Source: Rhodanobacter lindaniclasticus
GTDB taxonomy: Bacteria > Pseudomonadota > Gammaproteobacteria > Xanthomonadales > Rhodanobacteraceae
Direction of reading: 5' to 3'
Assembly: GCF_004799035.1 (NCBI RefSeq)
Contig: NZ_MWIO01000029.1
Location: forward strand, 1-64,000
Length of the DNA: 64,000 nt
A program made the position numbers and the translations under genes. The notes beneath the pieces are model-generated. The model did not search any database. It was not told where the DNA came from and saw nothing but the letters and a program-made list of their open reading frames with translations. Below, piece by piece: positions 18,652-27,739 of this stretch. Each line of letters opens with the position of its first letter. Positions within the stretch are counted from its first letter, which is position 1.

Positions 18652-19953
18652 GTGTTTGACCGGCAAAAGAGAGGCGACCGCGCCGTCCTGGTGCTTCCGC
18701 ATTCGCGTGGCGAAGGCGATGCCGCGCGCCGCGCGGAGGAATTCGCCGAACTGGCCAGGTCGGCCGGTGCCGAGGTGCTGGCAACCATCGGCGCGCGCGT
18801 CGACGACGCCAACCCACGCTACTACATCGGCAGCGGCAAGGCCGACGAGGTCGCCGAGGCGGCCCGGGCAGTGGAAGCGGATCTGGTGCTGGTCGACCAC
18901 CTGCTGACTCCCGTGCAGGAGCGCAATCTGGAGAAACATCTCGGCGTGCGCGTGGTCGACCGTGCCGGCCTGATCCTGGACATCTTCGCCCAGCGCGCGC
19001 GTTCCCACGAAGGCAAGCTGGAAGTGGAGCTGGCCCAGCTCAAGCACCTGGCCACGCGGCTGGTGCGCGGCTGGACCCATCTGGACGCCCAGCGCGGCGG
19101 CGCCATCGGCAATCGCGGTCCCGGCGAAACCCAGCTCGAAACCGACCGTCGCCTGCTGGCAGTGCGGGTGAAGATGCTCACCAAGCGGCTGGAAAAGGTG
19201 CAGACCCAGCGCGGTCAGCAACGCCGTTCGCGTTTGCGTAACACCGTGCCGCGGGTCGCCCTGGTCGGTTACACCAATGCCGGCAAATCCACCTTGTTCA
19301 ACGCCTTGACCCGCGGCTCGGTCTACGCGGCGGACCAGTTGTTCGCCACGCTCGACCCCACCGTGCGCAAGATCGAGGATCTCGCCTGCGGCCCGGCCGT
19401 GATCGCCGACACCGTGGGCTTCATCCGCGAACTGCCGCATGACCTGGTCGCAGCGTTCCGCGCGACCCTGACCGAGGCCCGCGATGCCGACCTGCTGCTG
19501 CATGTGGGCGATGCCGCCGATGAGGAGCGCGCACGCCTGCATCGGGTGGTCGATACCGTGCTGGACGACATCGGCGCAGGCGAGGTCCCGCAGTTGCAGG
19601 TGATGAACAAGATCGACCTGGCCGGTGCGGAACCGCGGATCGAGCGAGACGCCACCGGCAGGCCGGTACGGGTATGGCTGTCCGCCGCCACCGGCGCCGG
19701 AGTCGACCTGCTGCGCGTGGCGCTGGGCGAATTGCTTGGCGGCGACCGCGTGCAGTCGCCGCTGCACCTGCCCTTGTCCGCCGGGCGGCTGCATGCGCGC
19801 CTGAAGGCAGCCGGGGCGATCAGCGCCGAGCAGGTGGACGAGCACGGCTGGCAGCTGCGCATCGACGCGCCGCGCAGCGTGATCGCGCCGCTCAGCGGCG
19901 GTGAGGGCGCCGAGGCGATGCTGTTGCGGGAACTGTTGAGTGCAGCCGGTTGA
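18652..19953 (+). CDS. hflX: GTPase HflX
   Basis: A 433-residue ribosome-associated GTPase that splits stalled or heat-damaged 70S ribosomes. An N-terminal HflX domain (RYYIGSGKADE, QERNLEKHLGVRVVDR) leads into GGAIGNRGPGETQLETDRR. The GTPase domain carries G1 GYTNAGKS (206-213), G3 DTVGF and G4 NKID. The start is the GTG at 18652, giving MFDRQKRGD, which matches the E. coli N-terminus. The strong AAGGAGG at 18618-18624 is 27 bases upstream, too far for ordinary use; AGGA at 18636-18639 is 12 bases away. Confidence 0.96.
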   Translation: MFDRQKRGDRAVLVLPHSRGEGDAARRAEEFAELARSAGAEVLATIGARVDDANPRYYIGSGKADEVAEAARAVEADLVLVDHLLTPVQERNLEKHLGVRVVDRAGLILDIFAQRARSHEGKLEVELAQLKHLATRLVRGWTHLDAQRGGAIGNRGPGETQLETDRRLLAVRVKMLTKRLEKVQTQRGQQRRSRLRNTVPRVALVGYTNAGKSTLFNALTRGSVYAADQLFATLDPTVRKIEDLACGPAVIADTVGFIRELPHDLVAAFRATLTEARDADLLLHVGDAADEERARLHRVVDTVLDDIGAGEVPQLQVMNKIDLAGAEPRIERDATGRPVRVWLSAATGAGVDLLRVALGELLGGDRVQSPLHLPLSAGRLHARLKAAGAISAEQVDEHGWQLRIDAPRSVIAPLSGGEGAEAMLLRELLSAAG

Positions 19954-19988
19954 TTGGCCGCGCCCGGACGGTTTCGGCTAGCCTCTGC

Positions 19989-19994
19989 TAGAAT
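19989..19994 (+). promoter_or_regulatory. Possible -10 box upstream of hflK
   Basis: TAGAAT in context GCTAGAATGCAC, in the 168-base gap between hflX and hflK. The context resembles the -10 regions of prpB, prpD and the OmpA gene. No good -35 is seen. Confidence 0.35.
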
Positions 19995-20121
19995 GCACAG
20001 GGTTTGCGCGGGCCATGGCGACATGGATGGTCCAGTGGTCGCCTCGCCTTGTGCGAGGTGGAAGAAAGGCATGTTCCGGCCGTCGTTGCCGGCCTCCCGA
20101 CGGCTTCAAGGAGACTGACTC

Positions 20122-21180
20122 GTGGCGTGGAATGAACCCGGAAAGAACGGGCAGAGCGATCCGTGGAACCGCAAGCGTCCCGGCAAGTCGCCGCTGGACG
20201 ACCTGCTGGCCAAGCTGAAGAACCGCGGCGGGAAGTTTGGCCAAGGCTCCGGCGGCCTTCTCACCGGCGTGCTGGTGCTGATCGTGGTGGGCCTGCTGTT
20301 CAGCAGCTACACGATCATCGGCGCACGCGAGCAGGGCGTGGTGCTGCGCTTCGGCCAGTACTCGCGCACCTTGCCGCCCGGCTTCCACCTGAAGCTTCCG
20401 CAGCCGATCGAATCGGTCACCAAGGTCGAGGCCACCCGTATCCGCTCGGTCACCGACAAGGTGGCCATGCTGACCCGCGACGAGAACATCATCACGATCG
20501 ACTTCACCGTGCAGTACCAGGTGGATGATTCGCGCAAATATCTGTTTTCGCTGACCGATCCCGACGGCACCATCAGTGCCGCCGCCGAAGCGGCCGTGCG
20601 TGGCGTGATCGGCGGCAGCGACATGGACCAGGTCCTCTCGGCCGCCGGTGCCAACCTGGTCGCCCAGGCGCAGCAGGCCTTGCAGCAAACCCTGGACGGC
20701 TACGACTCAGGCCTGCGGGTAACCGAGGTGAGCTTCCAGAACGTGGCGCCCCCCGATGAGGTGAAGGACGCGTTCGACGACGTCAACAATGCCCGGGAAG
20801 ACAAGCAGAGCATCGAGAACTCCGCCTTGGCCTACGCCAGCAAGGTGGTGCCGGTGGCACGCGGCGAAGCGGCCCGCATTGCCGCCGAAGCTGCCGGTTA
20901 CAAGGCCGAACGCATCGCCCGCGCCCAAGGCGACACCGATCGCTTCAACCTGTTGCTCGCGCAATACAAGGCGGCACCCGAAGTCACCCGCAAGCGGCTG
21001 TGGCTGGAGACCATGGAAGAAGTGATGGCGCACAACACCAAGATCGTCGACGACGCCAGCGGTCGCAACATCATCAACCTGCCTTCGACGCCGGGCTCCG
21101 CGCCTGCGGCAGGGACGACCCAGGTCGGCGCGATCGTCCCCGCGCCGGGCAGCGCCAGCGACAAGGGAGCACAGCCATGA
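20122..21180 (+). CDS. hflK: FtsH protease modulator HflK
   Basis: A 352-residue inner-membrane protein. A Gly/Lys-rich cytosolic N-terminus is followed by one TM (about 46-66), an SPFH/band-7 domain (EQGVVLRFGQYSRTLPPGFHLKLP) and a coiled coil rich in Ala/Glu (about 250-300). With HflC it forms the cage around FtsH that restrains proteolysis of membrane substrates. The start is GTG at 20122, with AAGGAG 8 bases upstream. Its stop overlaps the hflC start by 4 bases (ATGA). Confidence 0.95.
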   Translation: MAWNEPGKNGQSDPWNRKRPGKSPLDDLLAKLKNRGGKFGQGSGGLLTGVLVLIVVGLLFSSYTIIGAREQGVVLRFGQYSRTLPPGFHLKLPQPIESVTKVEATRIRSVTDKVAMLTRDENIITIDFTVQYQVDDSRKYLFSLTDPDGTISAAAEAAVRGVIGGSDMDQVLSAAGANLVAQAQQALQQTLDGYDSGLRVTEVSFQNVAPPDEVKDAFDDVNNAREDKQSIENSALAYASKVVPVARGEAARIAAEAAGYKAERIARAQGDTDRFNLLLAQYKAAPEVTRKRLWLETMEEVMAHNTKIVDDASGRNIINLPSTPGSAPAAGTTQVGAIVPAPGSASDKGAQP

Positions 21181-22046
21181 ACCGGATCGTCGCAGCATTC
21201 GTCGCCGTCGTGGTGATCCTGCTCGGCCTGAGCGGCGTGTTCGTGGTGCGGGAAGGCCACAGCGCGCTGGTCCTGCAGTTCGGCCGCATCGTTCACACGG
21301 ACTACCAGCCCGGCCTGCATTTCAAGCTGCCGGTGCTGCAGCAGGTGATCCATTTCGACAAGCGCATCCTGTCGCTGGAGGCACCACCCGAGCGCTACTT
21401 CACCTCCGAGAAGAAGAGCGTCAACGTCGACTTCTACGTCAAGTGGCGCATTGCCGACAACGCGGCCTACTACCGCGCCACGGGCGGCGACCAGTTGCAG
21501 GCCGCCCAGCGGCTCACTCCCATCGTCAAGGATGCGCTGCGCTTCGAGTTCAATGCGCGTACCTTGCCCGACCTCATCTCCGGCGGGCGCAAGGACATCA
21601 CCGAGCGCGTGCGCGCGCAGACCGACGCGTCGGCCCGGAAGAACCTGGGCATTGCCGTGGTCGACGTGCGCATCAAGCGCATCGACCTGCCCAACGAGGT
21701 CAGCGAGTCGGTCTACAAGCGGATGCGCGCCGAACGTCTGCAACTGGCCAACGAACTGCGCTACACCGGCCAGGAATCGGCTACCCGGATCAAGGCCGAC
21801 GCGGATCGCCAGGCCCAGGTGCTGGAAGCCGATGCCAACCGCGATGCAGCCAAGGTGAAGGGCGAAGGCGACGCCAAGGCAGCCGGGATCTACGCGGACT
21901 CCTACAGCAAGGATCCGGAGTTCTACGCCTTCTATCGCAGCCTGGCGGCCTATCGTGCGTCGCTGGAGACCGGCAACGGCGTACTCATCCTGAAGCCCGA
22001 CTCGCCGTTCCTGCACTACTTCGACGACCCCGCGCCGCGGAAGTAG
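21177..22046 (+). CDS. hflC: FtsH protease modulator HflC
   Basis: A 289-residue SPFH-domain partner of HflK. The N-terminal TM is at about 4-22, followed by REGHSALVLQFGRIVHTDYQPGLHFKLP and a coiled-coil segment with TRIKADADRQAQVLEADANRDA. The start overlaps the hflK stop (ATGA), so translation is probably coupled. The C-terminal tail ends PDSPFLHYFDDP, as in other HflC proteins. Confidence 0.95.
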   Translation: MNRIVAAFVAVVVILLGLSGVFVVREGHSALVLQFGRIVHTDYQPGLHFKLPVLQQVIHFDKRILSLEAPPERYFTSEKKSVNVDFYVKWRIADNAAYYRATGGDQLQAAQRLTPIVKDALRFEFNARTLPDLISGGRKDITERVRAQTDASARKNLGIAVVDVRIKRIDLPNEVSESVYKRMRAERLQLANELRYTGQESATRIKADADRQAQVLEADANRDAAKVKGEGDAKAAGIYADSYSKDPEFYAFYRSLAAYRASLETGNGVLILKPDSPFLHYFDDPAPRK

Positions 22047-23414
<1,368 letters not shown>

Positions 23415-23460
23415 GGCGCGCACACCCCGCCGCGTAGCGGCACCAGGCGGGGTTTGTTGA

Positions 23461-23949
23461 TCAGGCGCGGTTGTGCGAACGCATGGTGCGCTGTTTCTCG
23501 ATCTGCCAGTCGCGCTGCTTCTCGGTCTCGCGCTTGTCGTGTTCCTGCTTGCCGCGGGCCAGGCCGATCTCGACCTTGACCTTGTTGCCTTTCCAGTACA
23601 TCGCGGTGGGCACCAGGGTATAACCCTTGCGTTCGACTGCGCCGACCAGCTGGTCGATCTCCTTGCGGTGGAGCAGCAGTTTGCGGCTGCGCCGATCGTC
23701 GGCGATGACGTGCGTGGACGCGCTGATCAACGGCGGGATCGAGCAACCGACCAGGAAGACCTCGTTCCTGAGCACGACCGCGTAGCTGTCGCCGAAGTTG
23801 ATGCGGCCGGCCCGCAACGCTTTCAGTTCCCAGCCCTGCAGGGCCACGCCCGCCTCGAAGCGCTGGTCGATGTGGTACTCGAAGCGCGCGCGCTTGTTCA
23901 GCGCGATCGTGCCGCCGCCCTTGATGTCCTTGTCCTTGCTTTTGGCCAT
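23461..23949 (-). CDS. smpB: SsrA-binding protein SmpB
   Basis: A 162-residue tmRNA-binding protein of trans-translation. It has an OB-fold body (KRARFEYHIDQRFEAGVALQGWELKALR, INFGDSYA, LHRKEIDQL) and a basic C-terminal tail (RETEKQRDWQIEKQRTMRSHNR) that enters the mRNA channel. The start at 23949 (MAKSKDKD) fits the family; an in-frame extension to 24057 is non-homologous. No tmRNA gene was recognised nearby. It is divergent from ratA. Confidence 0.97.
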   Translation of the reverse strand: MAKSKDKDIKGGGTIALNKRARFEYHIDQRFEAGVALQGWELKALRAGRINFGDSYAVVLRNEVFLVGCSIPPLISASTHVIADDRRSRKLLLHRKEIDQLVGAVERKGYTLVPTAMYWKGNKVKVEIGLARGKQEHDKRETEKQRDWQIEKQRTMRSHNRA

Positions 23950-24090
23950 GTCCGCTAAACTTCGGGCCTCTGGGCGGCCGCATTGCCCGTCGCCCTGTGG
24001 GAGCGACGCTTTTTGTTGAAAGTGCGTCCAGGAAGGGCGCTCACTTGATCTTCGCATTCATGGATGAATGCACAAGCCCAAGAGGTGGTT

Positions 24091-24522
24091 GTGATCGAAA
24101 TACGTCGCAGCGCGCTGGTGAAGTATTCGCCGGCGCAGATGTTCGAATTGGTCAACGATGTGGAAGCATACCCAAAGCGCTTTGCCTGGTGTGCGGGGGC
24201 CGAGGTGCTGGAGCGCGGCGATGACGTGGTGGTGGCCAGGCTGGATCTCAAGTTTGCCGGGTTCCGCCAAAGCTTCACCACGCGCAACGTGCTCGACCCG
24301 CCACGGCGTCTGGAGATGAACCTGGTCGAGGGGCCGTTTCGCAGCCTGCACGGTGTATGGGATTTCATCGCGCTGGGCGATGCCGGGAGCAAGGTCGCTT
24401 TCGCACTTGATTTCGATTACGCGGGCAAGCTCGGCGGCGCCGCTTTGAGGCTCGGCTTCCAGGGTCTGGCCGGGCGCATGGTGGATGACTTCTGCCGCGA
24501 GGCGGAGCGTCTCCATGGCTGA
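24091..24522 (+). CDS. ratA: RatA-like START/SRPBCC-domain protein
   Basis: A 143-residue protein of the COQ10/RatA family. RSALVKYSPAQMFELVNDVEAYPKR and FTTRNVLDPPRRLEMNLVEGPFRSLHGVW match E. coli RatA (YfjG). That protein has been described both as an inhibitor of 70S assembly and as a ubiquinone-binding homologue. The GTG start at 24091 (MIEIRRSAL) was preferred, with AAGAGG 6 bases upstream; ATG at 24064 would add 9 residues. The rnfH start overlaps its end, and smpB is divergent, the usual smpB/ratA-ratB arrangement. Confidence 0.9.
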   Translation: MIEIRRSALVKYSPAQMFELVNDVEAYPKRFAWCAGAEVLERGDDVVVARLDLKFAGFRQSFTTRNVLDPPRRLEMNLVEGPFRSLHGVWDFIALGDAGSKVAFALDFDYAGKLGGAALRLGFQGLAGRMVDDFCREAERLHG

Positions 24523-24796
24523 GTCGCCGATCGCCGTCGAGGTGGTTTTCGCCGATGGCGAGTCGGCGGTGGTGCGGTGCCACGCGCAAGTCCCGGGCGG
24601 TTGCACCGTGGCCGAGGCAATCGCGGCCAGCGGCATCATCCCGTCGTTGCCGGAGGGCGCCGTGGCCCCCGCGCGGCTGGGCATCTTCGGGCGCAAGGCC
24701 GCTGCAGATCAGATCGTGCGTGACGGTGACCGCATCGAGATCTGTCGACCGCTGGTGCTTGATCCGATGGAGGCGCGTCGCCGGCGTTCGCGCTGA
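24515..24796 (+). CDS. rnfH: RnfH/RatB-family ubiquitin-fold protein
   Basis: A 93-residue protein of the RnfH (UPF0125) family with a small beta-grasp-like domain. Signatures are VEVVFADGE near the N-terminus, VAEAIAASGI, LGIFGRKAAADQIVRDGDRIEICRPLVLDPMEARRRR at the C-terminus. Function is unknown; it is conserved next to ratA. Its ATG overlaps the ratA stop by 8 bases. Confidence 0.93.
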   Translation: MAESPIAVEVVFADGESAVVRCHAQVPGGCTVAEAIAASGIIPSLPEGAVAPARLGIFGRKAAADQIVRDGDRIEICRPLVLDPMEARRRRSR

Positions 24797-24820
24797 AACC
24801 TGATGGAGTGATCGTCGGAC

Positions 24821-25279
24821 TCAGTGGCTGCCGTCGTTTCCCTGACCCAGGCCACCATCGTTCTTCTTGTCGTCGGGCGACTTGCTCTTGTCGCCCTCGG
24901 TTTCGGTGGCCGGGTAGCCCGAGTTGTACTTGCGGCTTTCCTTGATCAGCTGCTGCGGGTCGCGGGCGAAGAAGTCGCCTTCGGTGTGCACCAGGGTGTC
25001 GTTGTTGAAGGTCAGCTTGAACGTGCGTACCTTGGGCTTGCCGCCGCGGCGGGACTGGGTGGACACGTAATCCCAGCGGCTGTTGTCGAATGGGGTGCGC
25101 ACCGACGGCGTACCGAGCAGCACCAGGACCTGGTGCTTCGTCATCCCCGGCTTCAGCTGATCCACCATCTTTTCGTCCAGCAGGTTGCCTTGCTGCACGT
25201 CCGGTGTGTACGCGATGTGGCAGCCGGCGACGGCGAATGCCAGCAGTGCGACAACCGGCAGGGTGATCAGCTTTTGCAT
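24821..25279 (-). CDS. bamE: Outer membrane assembly lipoprotein BamE
   Basis: A 152-residue lipoprotein of the BAM complex. Signal peptide ends LLAFAVAGC, with lipidated C20. The SmpA/OmlA domain has YTPDVQQGNLLDEKMVDQLKPGMTKHQVLVLLGTPS and a RWDYVSTQSRRG strand. The C-terminal ~30 residues are a hydrophilic, low-complexity tail rich in Lys, Asp and Gly. It is divergent from fur with only 76 bases between start codons, a pairing conserved across many proteobacteria. Confidence 0.95.
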   Translation of the reverse strand: MQKLITLPVVALLAFAVAGCHIAYTPDVQQGNLLDEKMVDQLKPGMTKHQVLVLLGTPSVRTPFDNSRWDYVSTQSRRGGKPKVRTFKLTFNNDTLVHTEGDFFARDPQQLIKESRKYNSGYPATETEGDKSKSPDDKKNDGGLGQGNDGSH

Positions 25280-25355
25280 GCGTGTTGCGTCCAGGGTCGT
25301 GAAGTCGTCGGATGATACACTACCGGCTCGGGGACGCCGTGTGCGGAGAGAGGCT

Positions 25356-25778
25356 ATGGAACAGGAAACCAGAGAGCTGCGCCGGGTCGGTCTCAAGGTG
25401 ACCCATCCGCGCATGCGCATCCTGCAGGTGTTCGACGAGGAGAGCGAGCGCCACCTGACTGCCGAGGACGTGTACAAGCACCTGCTCGCCCAGAAGGAGG
25501 ATATCGGCCTGGCGACCGTGTATCGGGTGCTGACCCAGTTCGAGGCGGCAGGGATCATCGTCAAGCACAATTTCGAAGGTGGTCAGGCGGTCTATGAACT
25601 TGATCGCGGCAAGCACCACGACCACATGATTGATGTGGACAGCGGCAAGGTGATCGAGTTCATCAGCGACGAGATCGAGCGCCTGCAGCACGAGATCGCC
25701 GCCAAGCACGGCTATGTGATCGAGGACCACAGCCTGGTGCTTTACGTGCGGCCGAAGCAACGCACCCGCAAGGAATGA
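25356..25778 (+). CDS. fur: Ferric uptake regulator Fur
   Basis: A 140-residue iron-responsive repressor. The winged helix contains GLATVYRVLTQFEAAGI. The metal site includes HHDH (87-90). The CxxC pair of E. coli Fur (C93, C96) is replaced by D93 and S96 in MIDVDSGKVIEF, as in the Pseudomonas and Xanthomonas type. A Fur of this kind lacks the structural zinc site built on those cysteines. The start at 25356 follows GGAGAGAGG. It is divergent from bamE. Confidence 0.96.
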   Translation: MEQETRELRRVGLKVTHPRMRILQVFDEESERHLTAEDVYKHLLAQKEDIGLATVYRVLTQFEAAGIIVKHNFEGGQAVYELDRGKHHDHMIDVDSGKVIEFISDEIERLQHEIAAKHGYVIEDHSLVLYVRPKQRTRKE

Positions 25779-25808
25779 AGGCCGCCGCCCGCGGGACCTT
25801 TCGGGCAC

Positions 25809-25845
25809 AAAAAAACCGCAGGGGGACTCCTGTCCGCCTGCGGTT
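25809..25845 (-). terminator. Strong intrinsic terminator on the minus strand
   Basis: On the minus strand, AACCGCAGG pairs with CCTGCGGTT around an inner GGAC-AGGA-GTCC hairpin, followed by seven T. It ends a leftward transcript, either the structured RNA at about 26000-25809 or read-through from the sensor kinase gene. Confidence 0.9.
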
Positions 25846-26000
25846 GATGCCTTGCCTGGCGGGCAGCGCATCGCGAGGTTCGCGAGCGCGTCCATGGCCT
25901 GGCAACAGCGAAACGGCATCCTGCCGTTTTCTCAGAACCACCGTCCCCACGGTGACTCTGATCCGCCATCTCACGACGGCGGTTCCCCCACATCGATGAC
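25809..26000 (-). ncRNA. Candidate structured small RNA with GGA loops
   Basis: The ~190 bases between the terminator and the kinase stop codon fold on the minus strand into five successive hairpins. Stems are CCGCC/GGCGG (25982-25963), TCAGA..CACCGT/ACGGTG..TCTGA (25961-25932), AAACGGCA-GGA-TGCCGTTT (25929-25911), a long TTGCC/GGCAA stem (25905-25852), and the terminator with its AGGA loop (25845-25809). Seven GGA triplets occur and two are in hairpin loops, the hallmark of CsrA/RsmA-binding RNAs. The 5' end is unknown, and no open reading frame with family similarity lies here. Identity is not established. A leader or 3' UTR fragment of the kinase mRNA is the alternative. Confidence 0.5.
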
Positions 26001-26005
26001 AACAT

Positions 26006-26028
26006 CGTAACGGCCTCTTCACGTTACG
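26006..26028. repeat. Inverted repeat CGTAAC-N11-GTTACG
   Basis: Perfect 6-bp arms at 26006-26011 and 26023-26028 lie between the kinase stop codon and the structured RNA. Position and symmetry suggest a binding site for a dimeric regulator controlling the RNA. It differs from the GacA box (TGTAAG-N6-CTTACA) in spacing and outer bases. Confidence 0.35.
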
Positions 26029-26044
26029 CATATCGGAAAAATTC

Positions 26045-27643
26045 CTAGTTCGGGCGCCCGCGCTCGGTGCTGCTCTTGTTGCTGCGCAGCAGAATACGCA
26101 GGTGCACGCCGGGATGGTCGGTGCGCAGGCGGAACTGCCCCCCAAGCGAAGTGACCCGGTCGCGCATGCCCTGCAGACCCCGTCCGCCGCGCGGCAGGCG
26201 GTTGGGCAGGCCGCTGCCGTCATCCCGGAGGTCGAGCAGGGCGATGGCGATGCCGTTGCGTTCGCCGATGCGCAGCCGCAGCCGGAATTCGCTGGCACAG
26301 GCGTGCTTGACCGTATTGGTGGCGCTTTCCTGGGCCAGCCGGTAGATCGCCGTGCGGGTGTCGTCGTCGAGCAGCCGCGGATCGCCGTGCAGTTCCACGC
26401 GGTAGCGCATGCCGGCGCTGGTCAGCAGGTCTCGGATCGGACCCTCGTCCAGCGCCCGCAGCAGGCCGAACTCGTCCAGGATCGCCGGTCGCAGGTCGTC
26501 CAGCAGGCGATGCAGGGCGCGCCGCATGTGGCCCAGGATCGTGTTGATCGAGGCGCTTACGTCGTCCAGGCCGACCTCGTGCAGGCGGGCCTGGGCCAGC
26601 TTCACGTGGGTCTGGATCGCGGTGATGTTCTGGCCCAGTTCGTCGTGCAGCTCCGCCGCGAGGTGCCGCCGCTGGTTCTCATCCGCCTGCAGGTTGCCGC
26701 GCGCGGCGTCACGCAGCTGGTGGGCAAGATGGTCCAGGCGGCGGTTGACCGCGCCGAGGTAAACGTTCTGTTCCGCCACCCGCTCACTGCTGCGCCTCAG
26801 CGCGTCGGTGGCTGAACCGAGCATCAGTGCCCCGGTACCAGCAACGGCCAGGAACAGGTAGGCCGCAGCGGTGGAAGGTGTGTGGCCCAGGTGCACGTCC
26901 ACCAGGGTCATGCCCAGGCTGGTGATCAGCATGGCGAGGCTGGCGCCGCGCCAGCCGTGGCGGAAGGCAAAGAACAGTACCGGCGCCAACGAGAGCACCC
27001 GGGCGAACTGCGGCTGCGGCGCCGCACGCTCGGACAACACCAGCAGGATGGCCATGGAGGGCACCAGTACCAGCACCACGTCCATCAGCAGGCGCATCAC
27101 CGAAGCACGTTCGAGCCGCGTGTGCAGCAGCATGATCAGCACCGGTGCCACCAGCAGGATGGCCAGGTAGTGGCTGAGCAGTTCCTCGGCGATGACGCGG
27201 ACCATCAGTTCGGAGGTTTCGGAGTTGCTGGTGAGTACGAGCAGGCCGGCATCCACGGCCGTCGTGACGGTGACTACCAGCACCACCGAGAGCAGCAACC
27301 GGGTCACGTCCTGCGGGCTGTGCAGGCTGGGGTGCAGGTGCAGCCGGCGCAGCAGCCACATGCAGGCCATCATCACCAGGAAGGCGGGCAGCACGTCCGC
27401 AAGCAGGGTGGTGGGAGCCGGCGGCATCCCCCGCCACCAGCCGGTGCCGGCGGAGGCGAGCAGCTCCGCGCCGAGCAACCAGCCCCAGTGGCGCACCGGC
27501 ACCAGCAGGAGCGCGGCAAAACGCAGGCCGTAGGGCAGCATCCAGTAGGGTTGCGCGTTGGCGCCGAGCAGCACCCACAGCGCCAGATAGCCTGCGCCGA
27601 TGACGGGCCCCGAATCGGGCAGGAGAGAGGGTTTGAATCGCAT
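26045..27643 (-). CDS. MASE1-domain sensor histidine kinase, UhpB-like
   Basis: A 532-residue membrane kinase. The first ~300 residues form about eight hydrophobic segments of MASE1 type. A coiled linker leads to a HisKA_3 dimerisation domain with RRHLAAELHDELGQNITAIQTH (phosphorylated H333). A HATPase_c domain follows, with N-box AQESATNTVKHA and G-boxes DDGSGLP and RGLQGMRDRV. The architecture matches UhpB and NarX-type kinases. The signal is unknown. The start at 27643 (MRFKPSLL) lacks a clear ribosome site; 27658 is an alternative. It is divergent from its probable partner regulator at 27740. Confidence 0.88.
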   Translation of the reverse strand: MRFKPSLLPDSGPVIGAGYLALWVLLGANAQPYWMLPYGLRFAALLLVPVRHWGWLLGAELLASAGTGWWRGMPPAPTTLLADVLPAFLVMMACMWLLRRLHLHPSLHSPQDVTRLLLSVVLVVTVTTAVDAGLLVLTSNSETSELMVRVIAEELLSHYLAILLVAPVLIMLLHTRLERASVMRLLMDVVLVLVPSMAILLVLSERAAPQPQFARVLSLAPVLFFAFRHGWRGASLAMLITSLGMTLVDVHLGHTPSTAAAYLFLAVAGTGALMLGSATDALRRSSERVAEQNVYLGAVNRRLDHLAHQLRDAARGNLQADENQRRHLAAELHDELGQNITAIQTHVKLAQARLHEVGLDDVSASINTILGHMRRALHRLLDDLRPAILDEFGLLRALDEGPIRDLLTSAGMRYRVELHGDPRLLDDDTRTAIYRLAQESATNTVKHACASEFRLRLRIGERNGIAIALLDLRDDGSGLPNRLPRGGRGLQGMRDRVTSLGGQFRLRTDHPGVHLRILLRSNKSSTERGRPN

Positions 27644-27739
27644 CCGGCGATGGTACATGCGCCGTGCGCGGGGCAGCACACCCGTGCGATCCGCGCGGTG
27701 TGCTGTTCCGGACGCGCCTTCCTGTGTCAAAGTACGGCG

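Noticed and set aside
25809-26000. 6S RNA, RNase P RNA, SRP RNA or tmRNA as identity of the structured RNA
   Set aside because: It lacks the single long stem of 6S, the conserved ends of RNase P RNA, the SRP tetraloop domain, and the tRNA-like ends and tag frame of tmRNA.
25809-26000. Plus-strand sX13-like RNA with C-rich loops
   Set aside because: Complementary loops would be C-rich, but the only U-tract terminator is on the minus strand; plus-strand transcription has no visible end.
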